Positions 1-14,905 are shown, counted from the first letter of the stretch. The stretch: DNA of 22,916 nt from Bondarzewia mesenterica (GCA_004802705.1 SGPL01000449.1:1-22916), one strand, 5' to 3'. Made by a program: numbers and translations. Notes: generated from the sequence alone by a model not told the origin.

Positions 1-3
1 CAA

Positions 4-150
4 ACGACACCGCACAGCCACAACAGCAAGTCCTGCTGGCACGGTCACGGGAGCAGGGAAGAAAAGACCATGGAGCAAAAACAACACCGCACAGCCACAG
101 CGGCAAGTCCTGCAACACGGTCGCGGAGCAGGGCGGAAAGACAGTGGAGC
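4..150. repeat. Direct repeat, two copies about 77 bp apart
   Basis: Copy one (4-80) and copy two (81-150) both begin AC(G/A)ACACCGCACAGCCAC and continue with AAGTCCTG, CACGGTC, GAGCAGGG and TGGAGC blocks in the same order. The second copy has small substitutions and a few deletions. A short GAGTGGAGC echo follows it. I see no gene in the repeat. It sits at the window edge, so more copies may lie to the left. Confidence 0.75.
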
Positions 151-285
151 GAGTGGAGCGAAAAAAAAGGTCACGTTGGTGGACGACAGGCACACCAGAT
201 AGTGTGCTTATATAGTTTGGATGAAAACGCCCTACGCATCAAGTACTATATCTTTAGATGTGGAAACTGGAAGCCGATAGATGTT

Positions 286-560
286 TCACCGATGCTTCCC
301 CAGCACCTTGACGGCGGCTGCCTTGATCACATTGGCTGCCTTCTCGCACTCGACCTGAGTCGCCTGAAGAACGCAAAACATCAGCAAGCGAACATTTCGA
401 GGACAATTCATGTACATACCGCGATGTTGTAAAGCTGCTCGGTCAACTCATGCATGCCGCGTCCATTACTAGTTCTGCCAACGGTTCCGAAAGAGATATA
501 TTGTTCTCGTCCAGAATCAAGCGGTACTTATACTTGTAACTTGCAATACGAGGGCACACG
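286..560 (-). pseudogene. Relic of serine palmitoyltransferase subunit 1 (LCB1-like), internally deleted and frameshifted
   Basis: Read on the minus strand, about 545-503 encodes YKYKYRLILDENN, and after a frame change near 491-502 the next frame gives SFGTVGRT..GRGMHELTEQLYNIA. Together they match the core of LCB1, the non-catalytic subunit of ER serine palmitoyltransferase, which condenses serine and palmitoyl-CoA in sphingolipid synthesis. A good intron follows (364-419, GTATGT...TTCAG). The next exon encodes ATQV and then directly a C-terminal-looking tail, VECEKAANVIKAAAVKVLG, ending at a TGA. A normal LCB1 has well over 100 residues between these parts, so the middle seems deleted, and the N-terminal half is also missing. 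The frame break could be a sequencing error, but the missing blocks could not. The tail match is from memory and is weaker than the core match. Confidence 0.55.
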
Positions 561-628
561 ATCGGTTGGTCGTGTTGTGATGCTATATTTGTTCGGATTT
601 CCTGTTCTGGATTTCGCGTTTTCCTCCC

Positions 629-1175
629 ATGTCCTTCTCACTCGGCGCCAGCCTTCGTTCGTTTGCTCCATGTTTCTCTCGTACTTTGCAAAACAAGGCC
701 CTGAGCCGGCCAGTACCTCCTCCTCGAGGTGAGCTTCCTCTGACATAAAGGCTCCCATCACGCAATGTGACCGTGCACAGGGTCCATAACCAGTCCAGAG
801 GCATTCTTGAAAGCTATTGGCCGCTCCTCAGAGACTAAAGTATCGTACGAGACATGGGAACAACTTTGGCACACAAGTGGTATCGAGCTTAAGAAGAATG
901 GTTTATCTGTGCAAGATCGCAGGTACGCCCCTGCCTACTTTCCCCACTTCAGGATTCGAGCTTAGCGTGGAATCCCAGATACGTTCTATGGGCGATGCAG
1001 AAATTCCGTCTGGGCGAGGATCCGTTGGACTTCACTCATGATCCTAAGAAGAAGAAAAAGATCAGAGGGTATGTTTTCACTCTCGAAACCTGTGATAATA
1101 GGATCTCAATGTTCTGACAGGTGGGGACCGGCTGTCCAGAATGGCAAGCGGATACGCTCTAGGAGGCATCAGTAA
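629..1175 (+). CDS. FYV4: Mitochondrial small-subunit ribosomal protein mS41 (Fyv4/IGR-motif protein)
   Basis: Joining exons 629-728, 781-922, 979-1068 and 1121-1175 gives 128 aa; all three introns (52, 56, 52 nt) are GT-AG and keep phase. The N-terminus (MSFSLGASLRSFAPCFSRT) is Ser/Arg-rich with no acidic residue, as in a mitochondrial targeting sequence. Residues about 37-80 carry the family signature, FLKAIGRSSE followed by YETWEQLW and RRYVLWAMQKFRLGEDP. A lysine run (PKKKKKIRGWGP) and a basic tail end the protein. The family (Pfam IGR / SAM_Ribosomal_mS41) is a structural component of the small mitoribosomal subunit. I chose the ATG at 629 because it starts the presequence; an in-frame ATG slightly upstream cannot be excluded. 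The gene converges on translin with 185 bp between stops. Confidence 0.87.
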
Positions 1176-1360
1176 TGTACCTGCGTTGTCCTTTATCACA
1201 TCTTATCCCATAGGAATGTATCATCATTCTCCATCATTACGAATGCCTGCGTTCAAGTTCTATTGATACATGACAACGACGAAGAGAAACCACTACAGCG
1301 TGCGTACACGAAGTTGATACATACATACCCTCCCGTTGTGTTGCAACTTTTTCTTCTTGA

Positions 1361-2379
1361 TCAAACTTTTGCATGTGAGGCCAGTTTTCGCAGGGATACA
1401 TCATAAACGACTAAGGATGAAAAAGCGGAAAATGAATCGATAATCTAGATTTGCAGTGAGCGGGTCATGTCGTACCTTCTTCTATCTTTTTGATATCGTA
1501 CTTCAAGCTGTCATATCGTCGGCGCAAAATATCATTCTTCAGGTTGAGCTTTTGACGAGATAATGACATTCTGAGTGAGAAGGAACGCAGCAAACGACGG
1601 CAGCGCGTACCATGGAGAAGCCTGCAAAAAGATCTTTCACAAAGAGAGAAATTCTGATAGGGGCTTCAAAATCGCCCAACGTAACCGCATTCACTGCGAG
1701 ACGAGACTATACAGGCTAGTCAACTACACAGATCCTAAGTAATTTGATAAGTTCGAACGTACCAGCTCATTCACCATCGTGATGATCCCGTGCAGGTAAT
1801 CCTCTACACTCAGTATAAATCTATCCTTCCACTCCTCTCGGACTGAACAAATAATCAGAGGTCCATTCCTGCCTGTGATGCGTGACTTGGGCGAACTCAC
1901 TGCCAAGCTGATCACTGACACCGGATAACGAGAGAAGACTTCCGTTTGATAAGTATTCTATGAGAACCGCGGAAAAAACGGCAGCTCGTAGAGAATTGGT
2001 CCACATATCTTTCCATCGCCAAAACTGGTTCGCAGGCACGATACTGGCTAAAGCGCTGGTAGTTGCTTGACAGCTATTGAGCACTGGACGTACGGAATCC
2101 AGCAACGCTCCGACTAAACAGCGGTTAACTGTCATATAATGTGCAATTATATTGAAAGTACAGTACCTTCAGATGAAGGTGTCGAGTGGATCCTATTAAG
2201 CATACCAACCATTGTGCGCGCCTTCCTATCGAACTCAATCACTTGCTCTTTGATTTTCTGATTTTTCCCAATTTGTTCAATAACATAAAAGAGAGTATAA
2301 TTTGGGTTAAACTCACTTCTCTGAGTTCTACATCTGCGTCGAGCAGGGCATTGATGCTATTGAGGTCTTGTGGATCCAT
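1361..2379 (-). CDS. TSN: Translin, single-stranded nucleic-acid-binding subunit of C3PO
   Basis: Seven exons on the minus strand (2379-2317, 2257-2167, 2113-1901, 1842-1763, 1706-1611, 1548-1476, 1410-1361) join in phase to 221 aa, the usual translin length (about 220-230). The all-alpha protein shows the family blocks in order: N-terminal helix MDPQDLNSINALLDADVELR; VRPVLNSCQ; NQFWRWKDMW; EEWKDRFILSVEDYLHG; VNELSRLAVNAVTLGDF; and the C-terminal LNLKNDILRRRYDSLKYD followed by a short tail. Translin forms octamers. With TRAX it makes C3PO, the endoribonuclease that removes small-RNA passenger strands and trims pre-tRNA 5' leaders. TRAX supplies the catalysis, so this subunit mainly binds RNA or DNA. 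No TRAX gene is visible here. The gene is divergent from SEN1, with 297 bp between start codons. Confidence 0.93.
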
Positions 2380-2431
2380 GGAGGTCCTAGATTACTTACA
2401 GGAGACGTCAGGAGATGTCGCGATAGCAGAA

Positions 2432-2450
2432 CTTCCATTTGAAATGGAAG
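2432..2450. promoter_or_regulatory. 19-bp near-perfect palindrome
   Basis: CTTCCATTT-G-AAATGGAAG: two 9-nt arms that are exact reverse complements around one central base. It lies 53-71 bp upstream of the translin ATG, where a homodimeric regulator could bind. Binding is inference from symmetry only. Confidence 0.4.
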
Positions 2451-2477
2451 AGCAGCGTGACTCTGTGAGGCGCGCTG

Positions 2478-2495
2478 ACGCGTTACGTTACGCGT
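2478..2495. promoter_or_regulatory. Two ACGCGT (MCB-like) boxes 12 bp apart
   Basis: ACGCGT occurs at 2478-2483 and 2490-2495, with TACGT between. In yeasts this hexamer is the core of the MluI cell-cycle box bound by MBF (Mbp1/Swi6), and fungal MBF homologues are conserved. Spacing is about 1.1 helical turns, on one face of the DNA. The pair lies about 100 bp from the translin ATG and 180 bp from the SEN1 ATG. Cell-cycle control is an inference. Confidence 0.4.
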
Positions 2496-2676
2496 ATTGT
2501 TTTGTCACGCTATCCGAGCGAGCGAGCATGGTGGTTCTTCCGATGCGTTCAAACGCTCATCCTTTTCCTTCTGCATCACACTCTCATCTCCTTCACGAAA
2601 CAGGCGGCTCGCGAGTGAAGCTATTATACACTGCCACTCTCCTTCTAGATTTGTCATTGGCGTAAGCCAGCCACAA

Positions 2677-5600
2677 ATGGCTCCTGACGACCTCCAGCGA
2701 TTGGAGGCACTACTCACCAAATTTCGCGATGAGCCCGTTGACTCTGGTGGCAATGTCGATACCATCCTGCCCCCTATTCTAAAATTTCTAATGTCCTCTC
2801 CTCCTGATTCCGATGGCTCGTTCCACTGGTTTTGTCATCGCGCTTCGCCGCTTACGTTGGAGGCGGGCACCTTTTTGCTGAGACTGTTTGCATATGACAA
2901 CAATCGCGTAGAAGAGTGGAAAGCACGACTTCAATCAATATTAGAATTGTGTCACCTTTGCGTCCAAGGACTACAGGTAGCGAAGATGAATTCCCAGCAG
3001 ACGTGAGTGCATTCGCAGCGCAGTTGGAATGCTACGATTTAATCAAATGATTATACCGCCAGCTATCTCTCTGCATTTCCCGAGGACATGATCACATTCT
3101 TTTTCAGCAATTTCAATGAATGGGAGCTCGGTGTCGTTTTCGACGCTCTCATTTCTGGGCCCTCATCATCCCACACCAAGAAAGATCCTTTGAGTGTGAT
3201 GTCAGTGGCCTTATATCACTGCGTGGATAATCTTCATATCGTTGGAGATGAGCGCATATTGTCCAGAATTGGATCCCGTATACCGCCATCATCTTTCGCA
3301 GACTGGCCCTCAGGTCCGCCGCCTCCCGGGCTACTCTATCTTCTTGTGCACGAGGACGAGAACCTTCGCCGATGGGCGAAATCACAGATATCTCTGTGCC
3401 AGCCGATGATAATATCGGATTCAAAAGACGTTGCTCTAGCTAATTATATCACAGCTTTCCAGACTGCCATCTTTGCTTTAGGTCCAGACAGTGAAGAGCG
3501 CACCTCAAATACACGGCGGAGCTCTAAACAACCATATCGTGATCTGGCTATTGGGGCAGATACATTTCCTTTCACTAAGGATCCTGCCGTGCTCTGGTCT
3601 GGATTCAGCAATGCGCTTCGCTTCTTTCCCCAGGAGTTCTTAAAACCTGGCAAGTACACCGACGTTGATATTCGCCGGATCATCGCAGGGCACCTGCATG
3701 ACGTTGGACCTCGTTAGTAACTCTCGCTATCATGTCATTTAGCCGCGCTCTTGACATCGAATTGATTTATTCCTATCATTATTCCTACGATTTCTGTCAA
3801 ATTATCGCACGGACAAATTGTTATCAGAATTCATCGAGGTCCTTCACTGTCTGCTATTCCTGCTGAAACGACTGGGCGGCGATCTGTGGGAAGGAGATGG
3901 TCCGGACTACCCTGAAGTCGTCTTTGATTCAATTAAAGACAATCCTGCCTTTTCTGAATACCTTCGAACTGTTGGAGATAAGGAGGAACGACCGTGGTTT
4001 CTATATTGGTTTGCAGATTTTCTCGCAACCATCTGGTCTTCGTCGATATTCGGAAATGTTCTCGCCAAGATGGTCGATTTCCTATGTGAGGAACTTCAGC
4101 ACGAGCGTTTCAAAGACCCACGATCAACGATCATGGTTGCGGCTGTCTCTGTGAGCACATTGTAATGCTCATTATATACCACATTCATTCTGATTATCAA
4201 CTAGCTTTTTCGAAAAACTTTGCGAAAATGTGAGGGGGACCAGGCCCAGGCTCACCTCACTGACGTGCTTAATGCGCTGGACATTCACGTTGACCGTCTC
4301 ACCAATTTTGCGTTCGCGCCCTTGTACGCGGATGCCAAATGGGAAAAGGCTCGAGCAGCTTGTCGAGATCTTGTTCTTCACACATTGCACAGCGACGTGC
4401 AAGATCTCTCCAACTCCATCACCAGTCTATGCCAGGACTTTGCCAACACGAGAAAAGAGACGAAACCGACTATAATATTGCCCAGGGTTCCGAAGCCGAT
4501 GTGGAAAAAGGTGTACGATGGCGTCCAGGCCAACGATGCTGACGGTGTCGCGATGATCATCTCTGCCGTTGCGCGCTCGGCTCATCTCGACATTCTTTCG
4601 TTAAAAGCCTTCGGCGTGAAGGAAAAATCTCAGAGTAGCCCGACATCAGCACGGGTAGCCATCGAACGGGTTAATGCCTGCTTGCGGACATTTCGTGAGG
4701 GCTTCTTAGAGACTATATCCAAGTATACCAACCACAGCCCGTCTTCCACTATCAAGGAGCTCCTTTGCCGTCCCGCTGTGACAAAAGACGTTATGTTTTT
4801 GATGTTCTGCCCGGACGAGGATGTCCAATTGGCGGCACAGACACTAGTCGGGCAAGCTTTCGATGTCGACATTCGTTCCGACTGTTTTCGGGCTCTACTC
4901 GAGCACTTACCTCATTCCTTTCCTGGCATATGCGACTTCATTGATAAGTTCTTGGAGTATGCGCCCATCGCTCCGGAAGCATGTGGTCTCTCAAAGGTCC
5001 TCGTCCGCTGTTTGACCGATGTCATCGAAGTTCTATGCTCTAGTACCGGTGGTTTATTGCACGAAGATCGTTTCCTGACGCGCAGTACAGCCGATTTGCC
5101 CAAATTCTGGACGCTCATGACGAAAGCAATAGCGGTCATCTTCCGAAAAACGCCAGTATGGTCGACGTATTTCGACTCTGGCGATATGATCATCTGGATG
5201 AGGGATGCGCTCATATTTGGTCGAGACATGTTGGCGCAGTGGAGAGTATTTGAAGGTGCGGCGGTGGAGGGATCGGAAGCGTCGTCCTCATCTACTTCAA
5301 GGCGCAAGCGTTCTATCATAGGGAAGAAGATAGTGGACGACTTGCAGCGGGTACTTCCCGAATTGGCCCGATGGCTCCGCCTCACCGACGAGGAGCTCTT
5401 GCACCAGTCATTTGCGCTCTTACAATCATTGCTTGATTGTTTTCGAGAAACGCATATTCAACCTTCTGCCGATGCGATCGCAAAACTCCATAGGTTTATC
5501 GAGACTGCTCGGAAGCCCGGCCGGGATCGACCTCAATCACGACTGGATTCCAGACGGGTATCGAAACTGGAAGATACCCTCTCAGCATTCCAGGAAGAGG

Positions 5601-8600
5601 ACGAAATTCAGATCGTTTCGCATGCTCCAACGCCGGAGTCTGTCCTCGCCAAATCAAAGGTCAAGCCCACAGTTGAACCTGGCATCAAGAAGTCCCGCAA
5701 ACCGAGCCCCGCTAACAGCAAATCGTCGTTCATATCAACATCATCTTCGGTTGCTCTATCGAAATCTTCGAAATCGACTAGCTCGTGGTATTTCAACAAG
5801 CAAGATCAGAAGAAACTTGACGCGTCCACAACCCTACCTCCAATGCCCAAGTTCAACCGATCGGTTTTCCCGAAGAGAGACGGCATTCAAATGAAGGAAC
5901 GCGGAAAGCCATCCGTCTCGTCATCTGCTGGCGAGGAGTCTAGCGACGAAGGCAGCGGAGAAGAAGGCAGAATTACGGACCTAAGGGATATGCAACGTGT
6001 ACCAAAAGCCAAGAAGACTCCAGCTGAACGGCGCCAGATCAAGCTCATAGAAGTACCAACTACAGGCAAGACTGCTGCGCTAGAAAGAATCAGAAAAGCA
6101 GAGGCAGCGCAGGACGCTCGGAGAATTGCATTCCGTCTCAAACCCGATGTAACGGCACTTCACAGGACGCTCTTATCTTGGCCTTATGATCATTCTGGAC
6201 CTGACCCTCCTTCAATTGGCGAAAAACCAAGATTGGCCCATGTCCCTGATAACTTTACCGACTATAATCACTATCGTCGGACTTTTGAGCCCCTCCTCCT
6301 GCTCGAATGCTGGGCACAGATCTTACAATCCAAAGAGGAACCGAAGGAAATTTACGAATGCAAAATTGCCTCGCGATCTTTTGTCGACGACTGGCTCAAT
6401 GTCGATATCTTGATTACAGAGCCATTGAAGAAGGGTTGGTTTTTGACGGACACAGATGTCGTACTTCTGCAGCATACTGCCACGAACAAGTCCATCCTCG
6501 GCAAGGCAGAGAAATTTCGGACTACGCCTTTCGGCGTCCAGGCTGTGCAGGTTGCCATTCGGTGTTTTCTAGGCAGTGGTGTGGATCCCGGCTTGCAGGT
6601 TAATTCAACTTGGCGCATCTCCAAAGTTCTCAGGTAAGCATTCTCTACTAAGCATTCTTAGCATTCATTTTCTCATATACGTATGCAGCTTAAGCACATT
6701 ACATCGTGAATACGGAGCCCTCGTTGCCATGCCCTGCTACGATCATGCCGACTTTTTCTTGAGACCTCAGCTGTCGAAGAAACCGTACGTCGACGACAAG
6801 GAGATACAGCAGACAATGGCTAAGTACAATGTCAACGAACCCCAAGCAGTGGCCATTGCGAGTTCCATGCGAACCGAGGGCTTTACCTTGATTCAAGGGT
6901 AAGTCTGCTCTGACATTCCACTGCACAATTCTCAATGTGATTGAATATGAACGTGTAGACCTCCGGGAACGGGAAAGACGTCGACTATATGCGGCCTTGT
7001 CCAGTCGTTCTTAGCCAGTCGCCCACGCCCAACGACCGCTATCAACGCTGGCCGTGCTCCAGGACCAGTGGATAAATCACAGTCGAAGAAGATTCTTCTG
7101 TGTGCCCCAAGTAACGCTGCCATAGACGAACTCGCATATCGTGTTAAAGAGGGTATATCTGGTTCGGGGAGAATGCTCATCGCGCCGAAGGTCGTCCGTG
7201 TTGGCGCTGACAAAGCCATCAACTTGAGCGTCAAAGACATTTCCTTGGATTATCTCGTTGACCAGAAACTGGACACCGCCCCGGACTCCAAGAAACCTAA
7301 AGACTCAAACAGCGAGATCCTTGGTCTGCGGACCGAGCTGGAATCGATCAGAGTTTCGAGACAGCAGAAACATAAGGAGGCAGAGGAGATACGCGGCAAT
7401 ACCGCCAAGAGCCTTGCCTTGCAGGACGAAATTAACAAATTGTCAGCACGGTACAGGACCCTGCAGCAACGAGTCAACCAAATGAGGGATCAGCAGAAGT
7501 CTGATGACCGGACTCTCGACGCTACTCGCCGGCGGTTTCGAGCAGAAGTCCTTCAAGAAGCCGATGTCATCTGCAGTACCTTGTCTGGTGCAGGACACGA
7601 ACTTCTCGAGATGCTGGATTTTGACATGATCATCATCGACGAGGCAGCACAAGCGATCGAGCTGAGTTCGTTGATTCCAATGAAGTATAGGTATTCACGC
7701 TGTGTAATGGTGGGAGGTAGATCCGTTCCTTGACCACGCTGATGACTTGATCTGACTCCCAATTCTTTGCTTAGATCCTCAGCAGCTGCCGCCAACGGTC
7801 ATCTCGCAAGAAGTAGAATTTCTCTGTTTTGTCTTGATTTCTTTCTCATGCAGCATCGCAGGCTAGCAAGTACTCATATAATCAATCCCTCTTCGTTCGT
7901 CTCCAAAAACAACAGCCTGATGTTGTACACCTCTTGAGGTCAGTTTTCTTCTGTGATTATCTATTTCGTCCTTTGCTAACATTTCGGTTCAGCATCCAAT
8001 ATCGGATGCACCCTGATATCAGTCGGCTACCAAGTCAGGTCTTTTACCATGGTCGATTGCTCGATGGTCCAGGCATGGCTGAGAAGACGAAACGTGTATG
8101 GCACAACAGTCCTCGATTCGGGACGTACCGGTTTTTCAACGTGTCAGAAGGACTAGAGTCACAGGGCCCTTCCCATTCGATCCTGAACAAGTCTGAAGTT
8201 CAGGTCGCTGTGGCTCTCTACTCCCGTCTACTGAAGGAACATTCATCCATTGACTTCGACTTCAAAGTTGGAGTGGTTTCGATGTATCGTGCCCAGATTA
8301 CCGCAATCCGCAGTGCTTTTGTACAACGTTTTGGTGCTGACATTGTGGGAAAAGTTGATTTTCACACCGTGGATGGTTTCCAGGGACAGGAAAAGGACAT
8401 CATCATACTTTCTTGCGTGCGCGCAGGTCCTGGGTTGCAGAATGTCGGATTTTTGGCCGGTGAGCTTGTCTTACTCCACAAATGGATGACGAACTGAAGT
8501 TGTCGACAGACGTTCGACGAATGAATGTTGCGTTGACTCGTGCTCGTGCCTCGCTTTTCGTCCTTGGACATAGTCCGACACTTGAGAGAAGCGACGAAAT

Positions 8601-9203
8601 GTGGAAGAAGATAGTTGTTGATGCGCGATCTCGATCCTGCCTAACAGACGTGCGGTTGTTTGTTGTCATGATAGCTCAGACATACTGAATTATATCAATA
8701 GGTCAACGTGCAATATTTTACATCTCCCGGGACCGCGCTTCTTCCCTCGCGTCCTCCGCCTGTTATCAAGCCACTAAAGGCAGCGGTCCCACCTGTTCCT
8801 ACTGACCTGGCTACGCCTCAAGAGCTGAAGGCATCGATTGCTAGAAAGCCCTCATCCGAGAACCGGGTGGATTTTGTGGAGAGTACATCTGCAGGGCCCG
8901 AAACTGAGCAGTTGCCGCCCCCTGTCGCACTCGAACCCGGCGATTCGGATACCCCTGTGGGGCAAAAGAGAACAAGACCGGAGGATGATGGCAAGAATAC
9001 CCCACATGAAGCTTCGTTGTCTAAGCCGAAACCGAGACCACCTCCCGTGAAACGTCAGAAGCAAGCCCCAAATATCTTCATACCCAAGAAGGTGAGTTAC
9101 ATTCTCGTTCCGACATTATTTGCCACGCGAGCTGATACATGCTGCTCCATAGCGACCTGCTCAGGACAATGTTGAAGGACCGCCTCAGAAAAAGCAGGCG
9201 TAG
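2677..9203 (+). CDS. SEN1: Sen1/senataxin-type superfamily 1B RNA/DNA helicase
   Basis: Twelve exons (2677-3002, 3063-3712, 3828-4150, 4205-6633, 6689-6898, 6959-7716, 7775-7812, 7862-7938, 7993-8459, 8510-8649, 8702-9091, 9153-9203) keep phase throughout and give 1952 aa, close to fungal Sen1 length. Residues 1 to about 700 form the helical Sen1 N-terminal domain. A charged Ser-rich linker (about 840-1010) and the 1B barrel region follow. Helicase motifs: I GPPGTGKT 1313-1320, II DEAAQ 1540-1544, III GDPQQLPPT from 1565, IV QYRMHP 1606-1611, V VDGFQGQEKD 1730-1739, VI NVALTRAR 1765-1772. A heptad-rich coiled coil at about 1431-1495 is the stalk typical of Upf1-like helicases. The Pro-rich tail ends in basic clusters (KRQKQ, PKK) that look like nuclear signals. 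Sen1 unwinds RNA:DNA hybrids 5'-3', ends non-coding transcription by RNA polymerase II and limits R-loops. All motifs are intact, so it is probably active. Confidence 0.95.
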
Positions 9204-9348
9204 CGGATTTTCAGCGCTCAGTTCTATTATTACAAGCACTCATTCATTTGCTATATGCATCTAAGTCTGGACCTGTCCACTTGCAATCCGCATCTCACAT
9301 ATCGCATCTCGCACAGTCATCACGATTCTAGCAGTAAATTTTGTAACA

Positions 9349-13861
<4,513 letters not shown>

Positions 13862-14218
13862 TGTTTGAGATATGACGAAGAAGTATCTGTATTCCTGGAT
13901 GTAAAAACACCTTCAGGTAACGATTATTTGGGCAGCACTAATGTAGCAATGTAGCAAACGCCCCAGGTAGCATGCACAATCCAAGAAATTGAGTGATGTG
14001 ATAAAGCGCGCCGATTGGGGTGCTCCAAGGGACTGACAGTGCCGTTCAGTGGGGGGAGCAGGGCAGAGCGGGTGGATGAGATAGCGTTTCGTGACGAAGG
14101 TAAATTTCAGATCATTTGCCGGCTTCTCGTCTTATCAGATAAGATGTATCCATCCAAGGCAGATCTTATCTAAGTTGTGAATTACAACACTCGGGAATCT
14201 CCGACTTCGTCGGCAGAA
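13862..14218. other. Non-coding upstream region of the DHX37 homologue
   Basis: No ORF here has recognisable content. The first part is the likely promoter of the minus-strand helicase gene. It holds a repeated ATGTAGCAA (about 13941-13957), G-rich segments near 14047, a GATA-site cluster and, at the right edge, a small CCGAC-TTC-GTCGG hairpin (14201-14213). Confidence 0.5.
14131..14171. promoter_or_regulatory. Cluster of three GATA-factor core sites
   Basis: CTTATC-A-GATAAG (14131-14143) is a palindromic pair of GATA cores, and a third core (CTTATCT) lies at 14165-14171. Fungal GATA regulators (AreA/Nit2, SreA type) bind HGATAR cores, often in clusters. No target gene is obvious: the closest start codons are the helicase gene about 270 bp to the left and the small ORFs to the right. 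Confidence 0.35.
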
Positions 14219-14300
14219 ACCTTGCTTGCGAGGTGTTTCTTTCATTTTCATATATCAGGCGCATCTCATATATGGTGGCATGGCACAGTAGACCATAGAT

Positions 14301-14450
14301 TCACATACAAGACGGGTACATATATGAAGTTGTTTGAGCACCGTGTCCGTGCGGCATGAGCACCGTCCAACACTGGTACCTGTGAAAATGTACTGACCCG
14401 TTGGCGGACGTGTTTAAGGGTACGCCACGTAGATCGTCGGCATAGGCCAT
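14301..14450 (-). CDS. Possible small ORF or gene fragment, repeat copy A
   Basis: The 49-aa frame starts MAYADDLRGVPLNTSANGS, then VHFHRYQC, and ends with a Cys/Tyr-rich tail (SYMYPSCM). The part up to RYQC matches the intact ORF at 14913-15074 at most positions. The frame upstream of this ATG holds a stop, and no signal peptide precedes it, so this copy may be an exon or a decayed unit. The AG|GTACC after the HFHR codons is donor-like in all three copies. I do not recognise a family. Confidence 0.25.
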   Translation of the reverse strand: MAYADDLRGVPLNTSANGSVHFHRYQCWTVLMPHGHGAQTTSYMYPSCM

Positions 14451-14640
14451 GCCCGAAATTGTGTGCTGTTGACTGTCGTGTTAACCCCTGTATCGTAATC
14501 TGGCAGCCACCACAGCTCCCCTTGGATGGCTCATTGATTGGGAAGAGGTGAATGGAGCTGTTGGCATGGGATGTAATCACGCGCGGTGGTGCTTGTGCGA
14601 TGCGAAAAACATTCTCGACTTGTAGTCAGTGTCGAAACAT

Positions 14641-14820
14641 CATATGCAGTCCGTAGCTAAATTAGACTCACCTGAAATGAAAGAGACGAATAGTGCAAGG
14701 CGTTACCGTTGCTCGTATCGAGACCAAAATTGTACGCAGTCCGAAACGAAACTACACTCACCTGAAATGAAGGGGATGAACAATGCAAGGTATTGTTGTC
14801 TCCGACAAATCGTTAACGGC
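14641..14820. repeat. 90-bp tandem repeat, two diverged copies
   Basis: Copies start at 14641 and 14731 and share GCAGTCCG, AGACTCACCTGAAATGA (ACACTCACCTGAAATGA in the second), GGATGAA/AGACGAA and GCAAGG blocks at the same spacing. On the minus strand each contains TTCATTTCAG followed by GTGAGT, a textbook donor after a CAG, so the unit may be an exon/intron boundary that was duplicated. Plus-strand reading gives a 71-aa repeat ORF (14629-14844) without recognisable content. Confidence 0.6.
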
Positions 14821-14905
14821 GAAGAAACAGTGTGGTGTTCATGAGGGCTGATGGATTGGCAATGCAAAGCGGGAAGGCGACAAACATTGGGAAGACGAGC
14901 AGCAT
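14813..14905 (-). CDS. Possible truncated 30-aa ORF sharing the signal-peptide start
   Basis: It begins MLLVFPMFVAFPLCIA, the same hydrophobic start as the intact ORF just upstream on this strand (two changes in 16 residues). It then reads NPSALMNTTLFLRR and stops. The conserved YADDLRG motif is missing because the next repeat unit is replaced by other sequence. It is probably a broken copy, not a working gene. Confidence 0.2.
   Translation of the reverse strand: MLLVFPMFVAFPLCIANPSALMNTTLFLRR

Larger units (their letters stand above)
2380..2676. promoter_or_regulatory. Shared divergent promoter of translin and SEN1
   Basis: The 297 bp between the two start codons hold no convincing gene. 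The interval contains the ACGCGT pair and the palindrome listed separately, plus CpG-rich runs. A plus-strand ORF crossing it (2186-2665) is antisense to the first translin exons and is not a gene. No clear TATA box is seen for either side. Confidence 0.6.

Noticed and set aside
70..432. 120-aa plus-strand ORF
   Set aside because: It runs through the 77-bp repeat and antisense to the LCB1 relic and its intron; no recognisable content.
2186..2665. 159-aa plus-strand ORF
   Set aside because: Antisense to translin exons 1-2 and across the divergent promoter; translin is supported by family motifs in seven phased exons.
4912..5385. 157-aa minus-strand ORF inside SEN1
   Set aside because: Shadow of the long SEN1 exon; composition is the mirror of the coding strand and no motif is visible.
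5412..5894. 160-aa plus-strand ORF inside SEN1
   Set aside because: Alternative frame of the Ser/Lys-rich linker; Arg/Ser-rich by frame shift only.
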